A stretch of DNA of 64,000 nucleotides from JAUILH01 sp965230535 (lineage in GTDB: Bacteria > Bacteroidota > Bacteroidia > Flavobacteriales_D > JAUILH01): the NCBI GenBank assembly GCA_965230535.1, contig OZ246009.1, positions 2,108,001 through 2,172,000 of the forward strand. Direction: 5' to 3'. Below, piece by piece: positions 1-8,377 of the stretch; within the stretch, counting starts at the first letter, position 1, and every line of letters starts with the position of its first letter. Made by a program: the position numbers and the translations under genes. Under the pieces are notes generated by a model. It was not told the origin of the DNA, made no database searches, and worked only from the letters and a program-made list of their open reading frames with translations.

Positions 1-132
1 GTTAAATGGGCTGATGTCATGGGAAACGTCTACAATCCGATGAGCTTCATTGTCCTTGTAAATAGCACCTTTCACAGCGGCAACATAGTAGTCGCGAGTT
101 CCAAGATCACTGCTCAAGCTGATTATTGCCAT
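1..132 (-). CDS. SAM hydroxide adenosyltransferase (DUF62), N-terminal part
   Basis: The reverse strand opens with ATG at 132 and stays open for 44 codons to the window edge. The peptide begins MAIISLSSDLGTRDYYVAAV and continues with a KGAIY stretch and a VDVSHDISPFN stretch. This matches the start of the SAM hydrolase (SAM hydroxide adenosyltransferase, DUF62) family, in which the N-terminal SD(F/L)G and the I(V/D)DV(S/T)H(D/E)I motifs form part of the SAM site. The family hydrolyses S-adenosylmethionine to adenosine and methionine. It is divergent from phoH with an 80 bp gap. The rest of the gene lies outside the window, so completeness cannot be judged. Confidence 0.8.
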   Translation of the reverse strand, partial: MAIISLSSDLGTRDYYVAAVKGAIYKDNEAHRIVDVSHDISPFN

Positions 133-160
133 TTCAAGGGTTTGTTTTTGATTAAAAAAC

Positions 161-168
161 TAAATTTG
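161..168 (+). promoter_or_regulatory. Candidate -7 promoter element for phoH-purC
   Basis: TAAATTTG matches the Bacteroidota -7 consensus TAnnTTTG exactly. A TTTG at 141-144 lies 16 bp upstream and could serve as the -33 element. The phoH start is at 213, giving a leader of roughly 40 nt. Inferred from sequence only. Confidence 0.45.
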
Positions 169-212
169 TCTCAAATTTAATATTAATGTTTCAAAGCATA
201 ATCATATAAAAT

Positions 213-1148
213 TTGCAAGAAAAAGAGATTCTTATAGAAGGCCTTAATCCTGTGGATATTCTGGGCGTGAGAAATACGAAACTTGACCATTTGGCAAAGT
301 ACTTTCCAAAGGTGAAGTTGGTTGCCAGAGGCAATAAGGTCAGGGTCATTGGCCCGGAACATGAAACCACTCATTTTGAAGAGGTATTTAAAACCATCAT
401 TAATTACTTTACTAAGTACAATAAACTGAGTGAGTCAGACATTGATGTAATAGCCTCAGATGTTGGCTTTAAAATGTCGGAGAGTAAGCCTGACGAAATT
501 CTGGTGTATGGAAACGGCGGAATTCAGGTAAAGGCTAAAACCGTTAATCAGCGTAAAATGGTGAGCGAAATAGCAAACAACGATTTGATGTTTGCCATTG
601 GTCCCGCAGGAACGGGGAAGACTTACACAGCTGTTGCTTTAGCGGTGAGAGCTCTGAAGAATAAAGAGGTTAAACGAATCATTCTTACCAGACCAGCAGT
701 TGAAGCGGGAGAGCATCTTGGCTTTCTACCCGGGGATCTTAAAGAGAAACTGGATCCGTACCTTCAACCTTTGTATGATGGCTTAAGAGACATGATCCCA
801 AAGGAAAAACTAGCCGAATACGTTGAAAATGGAGTCATTCAAATAGCACCTCTTGCATTTATGAGGGGACGAACTCTGGACAAGGCATTTGTAATTTTAG
901 ATGAGGCTCAAAATGCCACAGAAGCTCAGCTAAAAATGTTTCTTACCAGAATGGGGCGATCTGCCAAGTTCGTCATAACAGGAGATGAAACTCAGGTAGA
1001 TTTGCCTAAACACCAGCCTTCAGGCCTGGCAAAAGCACTTAAAATTTTAGATAATATAGATGGCATCAGTATCGTAAGGTTAGATGGAACTGATGTGATT
1101 CGACATAAACTGGTTAAAAAAGTCATTCAAGCATTCGAAAAATCCTAA
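213..1148 (+). CDS. phoH: PhoH family ATPase
   Basis: A 311-residue protein of the PhoH/PhoL family, cytoplasmic P-loop ATPases linked to RNA metabolism and ribosome maturation. The N-terminal ~110 residues form the KH-like segment, with KVKLVARGNKVRVIG near 33-47. Walker A is GPAGTGKT at about 130-137 and Walker B is FVILDEAQ at about 226-233. The start is TTG: the in-frame codon two positions upstream is a stop (207-209), so no earlier start exists, and the peptide from the TTG aligns with the family's usual N-terminus. purC starts 5 bp after the stop, so the two are probably co-transcribed. Confidence 0.92.
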   Translation: MQEKEILIEGLNPVDILGVRNTKLDHLAKYFPKVKLVARGNKVRVIGPEHETTHFEEVFKTIINYFTKYNKLSESDIDVIASDVGFKMSESKPDEILVYGNGGIQVKAKTVNQRKMVSEIANNDLMFAIGPAGTGKTYTAVALAVRALKNKEVKRIILTRPAVEAGEHLGFLPGDLKEKLDPYLQPLYDGLRDMIPKEKLAEYVENGVIQIAPLAFMRGRTLDKAFVILDEAQNATEAQLKMFLTRMGRSAKFVITGDETQVDLPKHQPSGLAKALKILDNIDGISIVRLDGTDVIRHKLVKKVIQAFEKS

Positions 1149-1153
1149 TAGTT

Positions 1154-2107
1154 ATGAGCAATACAATTTTATCATCAGATTTTAATTTTCCCGGACAAAC
1201 CAATGTATATAAAGGAAAAGTAAGAGAGGTGTACAGTCTGGAAAATGACCTTTTGGTGATGATCGCTACAGACAGAATTTCAGCTTTCGATTGCGTTTTA
1301 CCTAAAGGAATTCCTTTCAAAGGACAAGTGCTTAATCAGTTAGCAGCTAAGTTTCTTGAGGCGACATCTGACATTGTTCCTAACTGGCGCTTGGCCACAC
1401 CAGATCCAAATGTAACTGTTGGACATAAATGTGAGCCTTTTAAAGTGGAGATGGTAATTAGAGGTTATTTAACCGGACATGCCTGGCGCGAGTACAGAAG
1501 CGGCAAAAGGTCGATTTGTGGTGTGCCTATGGCTGATGGTATGGTTGAAAACGAAAGATTTCCTGAACCAATCATTACACCAACAACGAAAGCTGCAGTA
1601 GGACATGACGAAGACATTTCAAGAGAGGCTATTTTGGAGCAGGGAATAGTATCTGAGGAAGATTACCTTCAATTGGAGGCCTACACAAGAGCCTTGTTTA
1701 AGAGAGGAGGGGAGATGGCCGATAAAATGGGGTTAATCCTGGTTGATACGAAATATGAGTTTGGTAAAAAAGATGGTAAAATCTATTTGATTGATGAGAT
1801 TCATACGCCGGATTCTTCAAGGTATTTCTATAAAGAAGGTTATCAGGAGAGATTGGAGAAGGGAGAAGCTCAAAGACAATTGAGCAAGGAATTTGTGAGA
1901 CAATGGTTGATAGAAAACGGTTTTCAGGGCAAGGAAGGGCAAGCTATGCCGGATATGTCTGAAGAATTCATCACAGATGTGACCAATCGTTACATAGAAC
2001 TTTACGAAAAAGTATGCGGAGAAGCTTTCGTGAAAACTGATAACACAGATATCATGAAGAGAATTGAGGACAATGTACTGGCTTACCTAAACAAGGAACT
2101 AGTCTAG
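1154..2107 (+). CDS. purC: Phosphoribosylaminoimidazole-succinocarboxamide synthase
   Basis: SAICAR synthetase, which condenses CAIR with aspartate using ATP in de novo purine synthesis, in the cytosol. The 317-residue length fits the longer PurC form common in Bacteroidota. Visible motifs are GKVREVY near the N-terminus (nucleotide site), ATDRISAFD, the MVIRGYLTGHAW segment and the signature DEIHTPDSSRYF near residue 215. It follows phoH by 5 bp. The 3' end overlaps the convergent HEAT-repeat gene by 9 bp, so no terminator fits between them. Confidence 0.95.
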   Translation: MSNTILSSDFNFPGQTNVYKGKVREVYSLENDLLVMIATDRISAFDCVLPKGIPFKGQVLNQLAAKFLEATSDIVPNWRLATPDPNVTVGHKCEPFKVEMVIRGYLTGHAWREYRSGKRSICGVPMADGMVENERFPEPIITPTTKAAVGHDEDISREAILEQGIVSEEDYLQLEAYTRALFKRGGEMADKMGLILVDTKYEFGKKDGKIYLIDEIHTPDSSRYFYKEGYQERLEKGEAQRQLSKEFVRQWLIENGFQGKEGQAMPDMSEEFITDVTNRYIELYEKVCGEAFVKTDNTDIMKRIEDNVLAYLNKELV

Positions 2108-2644
2108 TCCAACAGAGTTTTCCATTTCCCTGATCACAACCAGAGCATCTTTTAATAAGTCTGCTTTAGGATCATCCTTTTGCTGTGAGAAATAATCTTT
2201 TAACAGAATAAGAGACTCGTTAACTTCTTCTTCCGGAAACGGAGATTCAATGTTTTGCAGAACTGTAACACTTTCCATAGCTACCATAAAGTCACCCTGA
2301 ATGGCTTCATTAACAAAGAAACTGATGTGCTGATTAGGGTTAATAGGGGAGTTCCAGAAGGCGGAAATGAGCATGGCTTTGTGCTCAAAGAAATCTTTAT
2401 TTGAAATGGCTTCAATTAAAGGCTCAATGGTAGAAGAATCTTTAAGGTCCATCATAAACTGCTGAATGGCCCCATAGATCTTCTCATCTGAATTTCTTGT
2501 TAACAGAGCCAGTATTTCTTCAAAAATGAGTGGGTTCCCATGTGCTTTTGAAGATTTAATTGCTCTCATCACGATCGCCTGATCCTTTGATTTCAGGCTG
2601 TTGATGATCTCTTTGGTCTTTTTACTTTTAATGTCCTTACTCAT
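2099..2644 (-). CDS. HEAT-repeat-like protein of unknown function
   Basis: A 181-residue, lysine-rich, all-helical cytoplasmic protein without a signal peptide. After a charged N-terminus (SKDIKSKKTKE) come helical pairs typical of HEAT/armadillo repeats, such as SKDQAIVMRAIKSSKAHG, DSSTIEPLIEAISNKDF and GDFMVAMESVTVLQNIESP. Such scaffolds mediate protein contacts and nothing here suggests an enzyme. It converges on purC with a 9 bp overlap. A near-consensus -7 element (TACTTTCG, 7 of 8) lies upstream on this strand at 2664-2671. Confidence 0.75.
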   Translation of the reverse strand: MSKDIKSKKTKEIINSLKSKDQAIVMRAIKSSKAHGNPLIFEEILALLTRNSDEKIYGAIQQFMMDLKDSSTIEPLIEAISNKDFFEHKAMLISAFWNSPINPNQHISFFVNEAIQGDFMVAMESVTVLQNIESPFPEEEVNESLILLKDYFSQQKDDPKADLLKDALVVIREMENSVGLD

Positions 2645-2758
2645 ATTCTGCTAAAAAACTGTGCGAAAGTATATAATTTGGAATGATTTTGGTTTAATTC
2701 ACTACCGATAAGTTGAAAACTATCAAGATCAAAAGTTGGAATTCTTGGCTTTGATCAA

Positions 2759-2766
2759 TAAATTTG
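2759..2766 (+). promoter_or_regulatory. Candidate promoter for the 2801 gene
   Basis: TAAATTTG is an exact TAnnTTTG -7 element. A TTG at 2736-2738 lies 20 bp upstream, within the usual -33/-7 spacing for this phylum. The ATG at 2801 is 34 bp downstream. Confidence 0.5.
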
Positions 2767-2800
2767 TTAGGTACAGAAGTTATTACTAGTAAAGTTGGAC

Positions 2801-3259
2801 ATGATTAAGCAATTGAAATATTTGGTTTTACCATTAGGTTTGGGAGCTGTTTTAGCATTTAACACATATACCCCAAAGAAATCAAATTACACCCCAAGAG
2901 ATACGTTTAAGTATCATCTTACAGGGAAGGTCGTTGATAAAGCCAGTGATGTTGAAATTGGAGGTGCCAGCGTTAAAGTAGAGCATAAAAATGTAGAATT
3001 ATCAAGTAGCCCGTCAGGTGAAGATGGTTCTTACGAATTAAAGTTTGAATCTACAATTCAGTATACTGGTGCTGAATTAATCTATGTTATTACCAGAGAA
3101 GGGTACAAGGACAAGAGAGTACCTAATGTGCCAATCCAACCTAGTCAGCCAATTATTGTAAACTTCAAATTGGAAAGAAAACCAGCGTCTTTCAGAAGAG
3201 ATTTGGATGCCAACAGATGGGAAACCATTGAGTATATCAAAGAGCTTCAGAGATATTAA
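2801..3259 (+). CDS. Exported protein with carboxypeptidase-regulatory-like fold
   Basis: A 152-residue protein. I chose ATG at 2801 over an in-frame TTG at 2795 because MIKQLKYLVLPLGLGAVLAF is a clean signal or anchor segment. The mature part starts near residue 40 with HLTGKVVDKASDVEIGGASV, then NVELSSSPSGEDGSYELKF and EGYKDKRVPNVPI. That is the pattern of a CarboxypepD_reg beta-sandwich (Gly-x-Val, 'SDGSYEL', 'GY'). These domains are common as add-ons in Bacteroidota envelope proteins; here it stands alone. Its 3' end overlaps convergent yggS by 4 bp. Function unknown. Confidence 0.75.
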   Translation: MIKQLKYLVLPLGLGAVLAFNTYTPKKSNYTPRDTFKYHLTGKVVDKASDVEIGGASVKVEHKNVELSSSPSGEDGSYELKFESTIQYTGAELIYVITREGYKDKRVPNVPIQPSQPIIVNFKLERKPASFRRDLDANRWETIEYIKELQRY

Positions 3260-3924
3260 TGTCTCGCCCCAAACAGTAAACTTCCTATTCTTACCATTGT
3301 ACTACCACATTCAATTGCAATTGGATAGTCACCACTCATGCCCATGCTGATTTCCTTAAATTCAGGATTACCTGAAAAATTATCCTGTTTCAAGGTCTCA
3401 AATATATTTTTCAAAGTAGAAAATTCAGCACGGACCGTTTGTTCATCCTCAGTAAATGTTGCCATACCCATTACGCCAACAATTTGAACGTACTTTAATT
3501 CAGAAAGCTGGTGTCTCATAAGGATATCTTGAGCTTCCTCAATAGACAAGCCATATTTACTGGATTCTTGTGCAATATGAAATTGTAAAAGTACCTTAAT
3601 CGTTTTGTCCAGTTTGCCAGCTTGTTTATTGACTTCCAGCAATAATTTTTCACTGTCAATGCTATGTATCATATGAACGTGTGGAACCAAAGACTTTACT
3701 TTTTTGGATTGCAGATGGCCAATAAAGTGCCATTCAATGTCCTTTGGAAGTGTTTGAGCTTTTTCGATGACTTCATTAACTCTGTTTTCTCCAAATATGC
3801 GTTGACCATAGTTATAAACCTTTTCAACAGCTTCAATGGGTTTTGTTTTAGAAACAGCTACAAGTGTTGTAGAGCCTAGTGTTTCCTTGAGTTTTAAAAA
3901 ATCTTGCTGGGTCATATTTTTCAA
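3256..3924 (-). CDS. YggS family PLP-binding protein
   Basis: A 222-residue member of the YggS/PROSC family, single-domain alanine-racemase-fold proteins that bind pyridoxal phosphate and buffer its level without known catalysis. The PLP lysine is in VAVSKTKP (K26). GENRVNE, WHFIGHLQSKK and the C-terminal SMGMSGDYPIAIECGSTMVR segment, which holds the phosphate-binding residues, are all present. Length is near the family norm. MKNM gives two possible starts three codons apart. It is divergent from the B12 operon and converges on the preceding gene. Confidence 0.92.
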   Translation of the reverse strand: MKNMTQQDFLKLKETLGSTTLVAVSKTKPIEAVEKVYNYGQRIFGENRVNEVIEKAQTLPKDIEWHFIGHLQSKKVKSLVPHVHMIHSIDSEKLLLEVNKQAGKLDKTIKVLLQFHIAQESSKYGLSIEEAQDILMRHQLSELKYVQIVGVMGMATFTEDEQTVRAEFSTLKNIFETLKQDNFSGNPEFKEISMGMSGDYPIAIECGSTMVRIGSLLFGARH

Positions 3925-3953
3925 ATGTTTTGCAAAGTAAAAAAACTAAAGCA

Positions 3954-3961
3954 TATCTTTG
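3954..3961 (+). promoter_or_regulatory. Promoter of the cobalamin riboswitch operon
   Basis: TATCTTTG is an exact TAnnTTTG -7 box. A TTTG at 3929-3932 lies 21 bp upstream as the -33 element. Transcription would begin near 3967, immediately 5' of the riboswitch aptamer, which is strong positional support. Confidence 0.7.
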
Positions 3962-3967
3962 CAGCGC

Positions 3968-4135
3968 TAAATGGTTCATGAGTGATCATGATTAAAAGGG
4001 AATTCCGTGAAAATCGGAAGCTTTACCTGAAGCTGTAAGTATTCGTTGAAAAAGCAATACATTGACCACTTCTTAAACAAAGAGGGAAGGTTTGCCAGAG
4101 TAGAATACGAGCCAGAAGACCTGCCTTATAGCACA
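3968..4135 (+). promoter_or_regulatory. Cobalamin (B12) riboswitch aptamer
   Basis: The conserved parts of the cobalamin riboswitch appear in order: GGTTC (3973), AAAAGGGAA (3994-4002), a hairpin TTCCG/CGGAA around a GTGAAAA-type loop (4003-4019), AAGCTGTAA near 4030-4038, a GACCACTT element near 4064, GGGAAGG (4084-4090) and the B12-box-like GCCAGAAGACCTGCC (4111-4125). It sits between an exact promoter and a TonB-receptor operon, the usual B12-repressed arrangement. The bound ligand in vivo is expected to be adenosyl- or methyl-cobalamin. The aptamer edges are approximate. Confidence 0.95.
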
Positions 4136-4182
4136 GAATTGCTTTCAGGATAAAAGCATGTCTGGCTTGAGGAGATCTCCTC
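4110..4182 (+). promoter_or_regulatory. Possible riboswitch expression platform
   Basis: Seven bases inside the conserved B12 box (AGCCAGA, 4110-4116) are perfectly complementary to TCTGGCT at 4161-4167. Directly after follows the palindrome GAGGAGATCTCCTC (4169-4182) and a T-rich run. A short hairpin GCTTT/AAAGC (4141-4157) lies between. The 4110/4161 pairing and the folded aptamer would exclude each other, as expected of a switching element. The structure is inferred by eye, and whether control is by termination or translation is open. Confidence 0.45.
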
Positions 4183-4237
4183 TTTCCTTTCATTCATTTT
4201 TCTGAAGCACAGTGTTTAATATTAATTTAAAAATGAA

Positions 4238-5521
4238 ATGAAAAAATTAACATTGTTGCTTGGAGGATTAATCGCGTCTTCCGCATTTGCCCAATTATCA
4301 GTTCCAATTCCTATGGAAGTTATCGTAGCTAACGGAGGAGCTTTTGAAACCATGCCTCCATTTGCAGACCGTGCAACCATTGGAACTTACGACATTCAGT
4401 CTGGAAATTACACAACCTTTGATACCATTCAGGTAGAAGGTGTTCAGGACCTTTCGGTTATTCACAGTTCTAACGGAGTAGGAACAGGTATATATCTGGC
4501 TGCTCAGGATTCTATCGTAATGTATGATGGCTTGTATCAAAGACAAAACATTGTTCACTTTCCATCAATTAAATCTGTTAAAGCCTTTTATAATGAGAAT
4601 AAAGTGGTTGCAGGAAAATGGTTTGGAACCGGAGATTACGTTGGAGTATACGATTTGAACCTAAATCACGAATTTTCAATTTCAGATGCGGACATACCTT
4701 ACACAATTTATGACGCTGCAATCATTGGAGATTCATTATATGTGGCATATAACTTTCCATCTGTGATTGACAACTGCCCACCTTACGGATGCTATGAAGA
4801 TTCTTTAGGGATGATTGGTGTTATTAGTTTAACCAGTCAGTCTTATGTGAGAAGCATTAACCTTGGGACTGCTGCAAAAGGGCTTAAAGCCTTGAGTTAT
4901 GTTGATGGAGGATCTTCTTTTTACGCAATTTGTGAAGGTGGGGGAGATATCTTCGAACACAATCCAAGTACTGGAGTAACTAATGTAATGGATACCAAGG
5001 TTACCAAGAGTTTAAATGAACTTTCATTTTATGGTGCGTTTGCTTATATAGATTCTGCGGGAGTTATTGCTGAAGATTTTTCAGGTACAACTAACACGGG
5101 AATCAATCATCTAAGCGTAACTGCTGGAGCTTTCGATTTTGAAGAATCTAATCTATACTATACTGAAACCGATTTTAACAATTACGGTCGTTTATTTAAA
5201 ATGAACTCAAGTAATACAATTACAGATTCAGTTGATGTAGGAATATCTCCAGAAGCCATTGCATTAAGATATGACATTGTTGGAGGAATTAATGATCTTG
5301 AGATTAATGCCAGAATTTACCCGAATCCTTCAAATGGTTTGGTTACCATCGAATCTCAAAGAATTAACTCTATTGAAGTATACTCTGCTATAGGGAAGTT
5401 GGTAGATAGTTATGCCAATATATCTTCTGACAGATTTAGACTTGAATTACCAGATGGTTTATTCTTCGTAAGAATTAAAACAGAATACGGTGAGACCACT
5501 CGTAAGCTTATTGTTCGCTAG
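4238..5521 (+). CDS. T9SS-exported beta-propeller-like protein of the B12 operon
   Basis: 427 residues. A Sec signal peptide (MKKLTLLLGGLIASSAFAQ) leads into ~330 residues of beta-rich repeats resembling a YncE/BtuG-like propeller, with segments such as NLGTAAKGLKALSY and VGISPEAIALRYD. From about residue 355 a T9SS type A sorting domain follows, starting ARIYPNPSNGLVTIES and ending in a short basic tail RKLIVR. It is the first gene after the cobalamin riboswitch, so it is probably a surface or released corrinoid-binding protein. The function is inferred from the operon, not from a characterised homologue I can name. Its last 32 bases are shared with the next gene. Confidence 0.8.
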   Translation: MKKLTLLLGGLIASSAFAQLSVPIPMEVIVANGGAFETMPPFADRATIGTYDIQSGNYTTFDTIQVEGVQDLSVIHSSNGVGTGIYLAAQDSIVMYDGLYQRQNIVHFPSIKSVKAFYNENKVVAGKWFGTGDYVGVYDLNLNHEFSISDADIPYTIYDAAIIGDSLYVAYNFPSVIDNCPPYGCYEDSLGMIGVISLTSQSYVRSINLGTAAKGLKALSYVDGGSSFYAICEGGGDIFEHNPSTGVTNVMDTKVTKSLNELSFYGAFAYIDSAGVIAEDFSGTTNTGINHLSVTAGAFDFEESNLYYTETDFNNYGRLFKMNSSNTITDSVDVGISPEAIALRYDIVGGINDLEINARIYPNPSNGLVTIESQRINSIEVYSAIGKLVDSYANISSDRFRLELPDGLFFVRIKTEYGETTRKLIVR

Positions 5522-6470
5522 TTTACTTAGTATAGCTGGATTTGCACAAGGTCCGTATGCGCCTGCTGCCGGACAGCCAGGTAGTACTGCTATTCATAGA
5601 GACTCCAGCATTATTAAAACCTGGGCTTCTTACTGCACTGTAGAAAGAGGCTTTATAGATATTTCTGATCCGTCTCAAGGCGTAGCCAGCTTTGGGACGG
5701 ATGCAGATGGTGTTGGATATGCAGATGGTGCGGTTGTGAGTCTTGGAGACTCTGGCGTGGCTATCGTGGAGTTTCCGTTTCCTATTTATGATGGTCCGGG
5801 TGATGACTTTGCTGTTTTTGAGAATAGTTTTAGCGACAACTTTTTAGAACTGGCTAAAGTCTTTGTAAGCAGTGATGGTGTCAATTATGTTGAGTTTCCA
5901 AGTCATTCATTAATTCCGGATACAGCAGAAATTGGTGGTTTTGGTGCCAGTGATCCTACTTTCCTGAATAACCTTGCCGGGAAATACCGTGGACAGTATG
6001 GTGTGCCTTTCGATTTGCAGGAACTGGCAGATTCATCTGTGGTTTCAATTCATCACATAACTCATATCATGTTAATTGATGTGGTTGGAACGATTGATAC
6101 AAATTACGCGACTCTTGATACCGCTAAGAACAAAATAGTAGATCCATATCCAACACCATTTAACAGTGGTGGTTTTGATCTTGATGGAGTTGGTTTTTTA
6201 CATGAAATGCTAACCTCTGTTGAAGAAAGAGAGATTAACAAGGTTGTGTTGTTCCCTAATCCGGCTGTGAATAGAATTGGTATTCAGGGATTGAATGGTT
6301 CGGAGGTAAAGAATCTGGGAGTCTATTCAAGTGCCGGAACGCTTGTAAAAGCTTTTAATGTTGCGGAGTTTAATCATGAACTCGATCTCACAGGTTTGTC
6401 GGAAGGAATCTACTTCTTAAGGATAGAAACTCAGGACGCAACGTATACGGAATCTTTTGTTAAGCGATGA
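5490..6470 (+). CDS. T9SS-exported cell-surface protein of the B12 operon
   Basis: 326 residues from GTG 5490 (MRPLVSLLFASLLSIAGFAQ, a good signal peptide). An in-frame TTG at 5511 would give a shorter one. The body contains SFGTDADGVGYADGAVVSLGDSG, then FPIYDGPGDDFAVFENSF and FLELAKVFVSSDGVNYVEF. This is a pattern I associate with uncharacterised surface proteins encoded beside BtuB-type receptors in Bacteroidota. A T9SS sorting domain starts near VVLFPNPAVNRIGIQG and ends YTESFVKR. It overlaps the upstream gene by 32 bp and the downstream receptor by 4 bp. Role in corrinoid capture is inferred from context only. Confidence 0.8.
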   Translation: MRPLVSLLFASLLSIAGFAQGPYAPAAGQPGSTAIHRDSSIIKTWASYCTVERGFIDISDPSQGVASFGTDADGVGYADGAVVSLGDSGVAIVEFPFPIYDGPGDDFAVFENSFSDNFLELAKVFVSSDGVNYVEFPSHSLIPDTAEIGGFGASDPTFLNNLAGKYRGQYGVPFDLQELADSSVVSIHHITHIMLIDVVGTIDTNYATLDTAKNKIVDPYPTPFNSGGFDLDGVGFLHEMLTSVEEREINKVVLFPNPAVNRIGIQGLNGSEVKNLGVYSSAGTLVKAFNVAEFNHELDLTGLSEGIYFLRIETQDATYTESFVKR

Positions 6471-8377
6471 GATTAGGACTGGCCATAGTCTTGATATTGC
6501 AACTCTTGTCGAGTCGCGTTGCTGTGGCGCAGCCCCAGGTAGTGGATACCAGCCAGATCGATTTATTGATTCTAATTGTAACTGCGATTCCTGATGCAGA
6601 TAAAGTAGAGAATTTTCAAACGGATTCCAGTTTGTTGACGGGTAATTTGAATTTTCAGGAATTTCTGAGTAGTTCAACCCCCGTCTTCATTAAGAACTAT
6701 GGCGTCAATGGCGTGTCTGGGTTCTCCATGAGGGGAGGTAAGTCAGACCAAACCAAGATTTATTGGAAGGACATTGATTTAAATTATCCTTCACTAGGAT
6801 CAGTTGATCTTAATCTAATTCCAAGTCTGATGAGTTCAAGTGCCTCCGTTAAATTCGGTCAGGCAGGCATTTCTTCAGGAACAGGTTCTTTGGGAGGCTC
6901 GGTAAACCTGGATTTACCATATTACAGCGTTGATTCTATTTTTTTGATGGTCCATTCAAGGTTATCTTCTCTGCAGAATATTGATAACAGGATAAAATTC
7001 AGAAGGGAGTGGAAACGTTTCAAAACAACCTTGGTTGCAGAACAAGGAATGGGGAGGAATTACTTCACTTTTGTCAACCCAACTAAGGAAGGATGGCCAA
7101 GAGACACGATGGAGAATGCGGATTTCAATTACCAAACTTTTGGAGCTGATTTTGTTTATAAATCATCTAAAAAAAGCGAGTTCAATTTAAGTGCCTGGTA
7201 CAGAAAGCACTACAGGGAACTGCCACCAATTGTATCCGTTTCAAAGTACTATGGAGAAGCAATGGACGATCAGTTGGCAGTAGCTACATTGGGATATAGA
7301 TTCAAAGGCAAAGGCTATCGGGTCAATGCCAGAACAGCTTATGTTTTTACAGAGAATCAGTATATGAATCCGCAAATAGATTTGCATTCAGTGAATGAAA
7401 CTTCTACCTGGCAAAACATGATTTCGGTCTATTCGCATGATGACGATTATAGGTGGTTTATGCCATGGGAAGGACAACTAAGATATCACAGAGAAATGGC
7501 GAACTCCGAAAATGTTTCCGTCAGGTCTGTTAATCGTTTGTCGGCTTATGGTAAAACGAGCTTGCATTTTAGAGCCAAGTATAAATTAAACCTGGCTGCC
7601 AGAGCAGAATTTTTTGGAGACGAGTTTTCAGGAATCTTACCTAATATTGGCCTCATTTATAAACCAACTAACCTGGATCAGTTTATTGCCAGTGTAAGCT
7701 ATTCCGGTAATTTAAGGTTTCCAACCTTGAATGATTTGTATTGGTCGCCAGGAGGAAATCCGAACCTGAAAGCAGAAAAAGCAAAGATGTATGAAGCCAG
7801 AGTGTCTAGTAAATTGGATTTCCGTGGGTGGAAAGTGAAGTCTTCTTTGAGTGCATATTATGGGATTACAGACAATTGGATTCAGTGGCTTCCGGTTGGC
7901 AATGTGTGGTCGCCAAGAAATGTGAAATCCGTTACCACGCATGGAGTAGAGTGGGCCTTCGGTTTCAAAAGGAAGTTTAATAAAATCTTGCTGGAGCTTG
8001 GTTCAAAGGTGAATTATGCTGTGGCTACCAACAGAGAATCTTATGCAGATCAAAGTGAGATCATAGGAAAGGATTTAATCTATGTGCCAAGATGGAATGC
8101 ATTGGTCAATGCAAAACTTGCTTTCAAGACCTGGGCTTTAAACTATTCTCAACCTTATACAGGAAGATATTTCCTGAGTAGTGACAACCAAAGCTATATG
8201 CCAGCGTATTCTGTTTGGAATATGTCTCTTTCAAAAGCTTTGAGTACCAAATCGGGCAGATTCAATTTTGCTTTCGGTGTTAGAAATTTGCTCGACTGGA
8301 AGTATCAGGTCGTGCCTTCAAGAGCAACTATGGGTCGACACTTTACTTTAGATATCAACTTTATGTTAAGCAAATGA
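6467..8377 (+). CDS. TonB-dependent outer-membrane receptor, BtuB-like
   Basis: 636 residues with a signal peptide (MRLGLAIVLILQLLSSRVAVAQ). The plug domain (about 60-165) contains VFIKNYGVNGVSGFSMRGG and the conserved GISSGTGSLGGSVNLD. A 22-stranded barrel follows, ending in an aromatic/hydrophobic strand (FTLDINFMLSK). The length is close to E. coli BtuB rather than the ~1,000-residue SusC type, and there is no N-terminal carboxypeptidase-like domain. The riboswitch upstream makes cobalamin the likely substrate, moved in a TonB- and pmf-dependent way. It overlaps both neighbours by 4 bp (ATGA), indicating translational coupling. Confidence 0.88.
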   Translation: MRLGLAIVLILQLLSSRVAVAQPQVVDTSQIDLLILIVTAIPDADKVENFQTDSSLLTGNLNFQEFLSSSTPVFIKNYGVNGVSGFSMRGGKSDQTKIYWKDIDLNYPSLGSVDLNLIPSLMSSSASVKFGQAGISSGTGSLGGSVNLDLPYYSVDSIFLMVHSRLSSLQNIDNRIKFRREWKRFKTTLVAEQGMGRNYFTFVNPTKEGWPRDTMENADFNYQTFGADFVYKSSKKSEFNLSAWYRKHYRELPPIVSVSKYYGEAMDDQLAVATLGYRFKGKGYRVNARTAYVFTENQYMNPQIDLHSVNETSTWQNMISVYSHDDDYRWFMPWEGQLRYHREMANSENVSVRSVNRLSAYGKTSLHFRAKYKLNLAARAEFFGDEFSGILPNIGLIYKPTNLDQFIASVSYSGNLRFPTLNDLYWSPGGNPNLKAEKAKMYEARVSSKLDFRGWKVKSSLSAYYGITDNWIQWLPVGNVWSPRNVKSVTTHGVEWAFGFKRKFNKILLELGSKVNYAVATNRESYADQSEIIGKDLIYVPRWNALVNAKLAFKTWALNYSQPYTGRYFLSSDNQSYMPAYSVWNMSLSKALSTKSGRFNFAFGVRNLLDWKYQVVPSRATMGRHFTLDINFMLSK

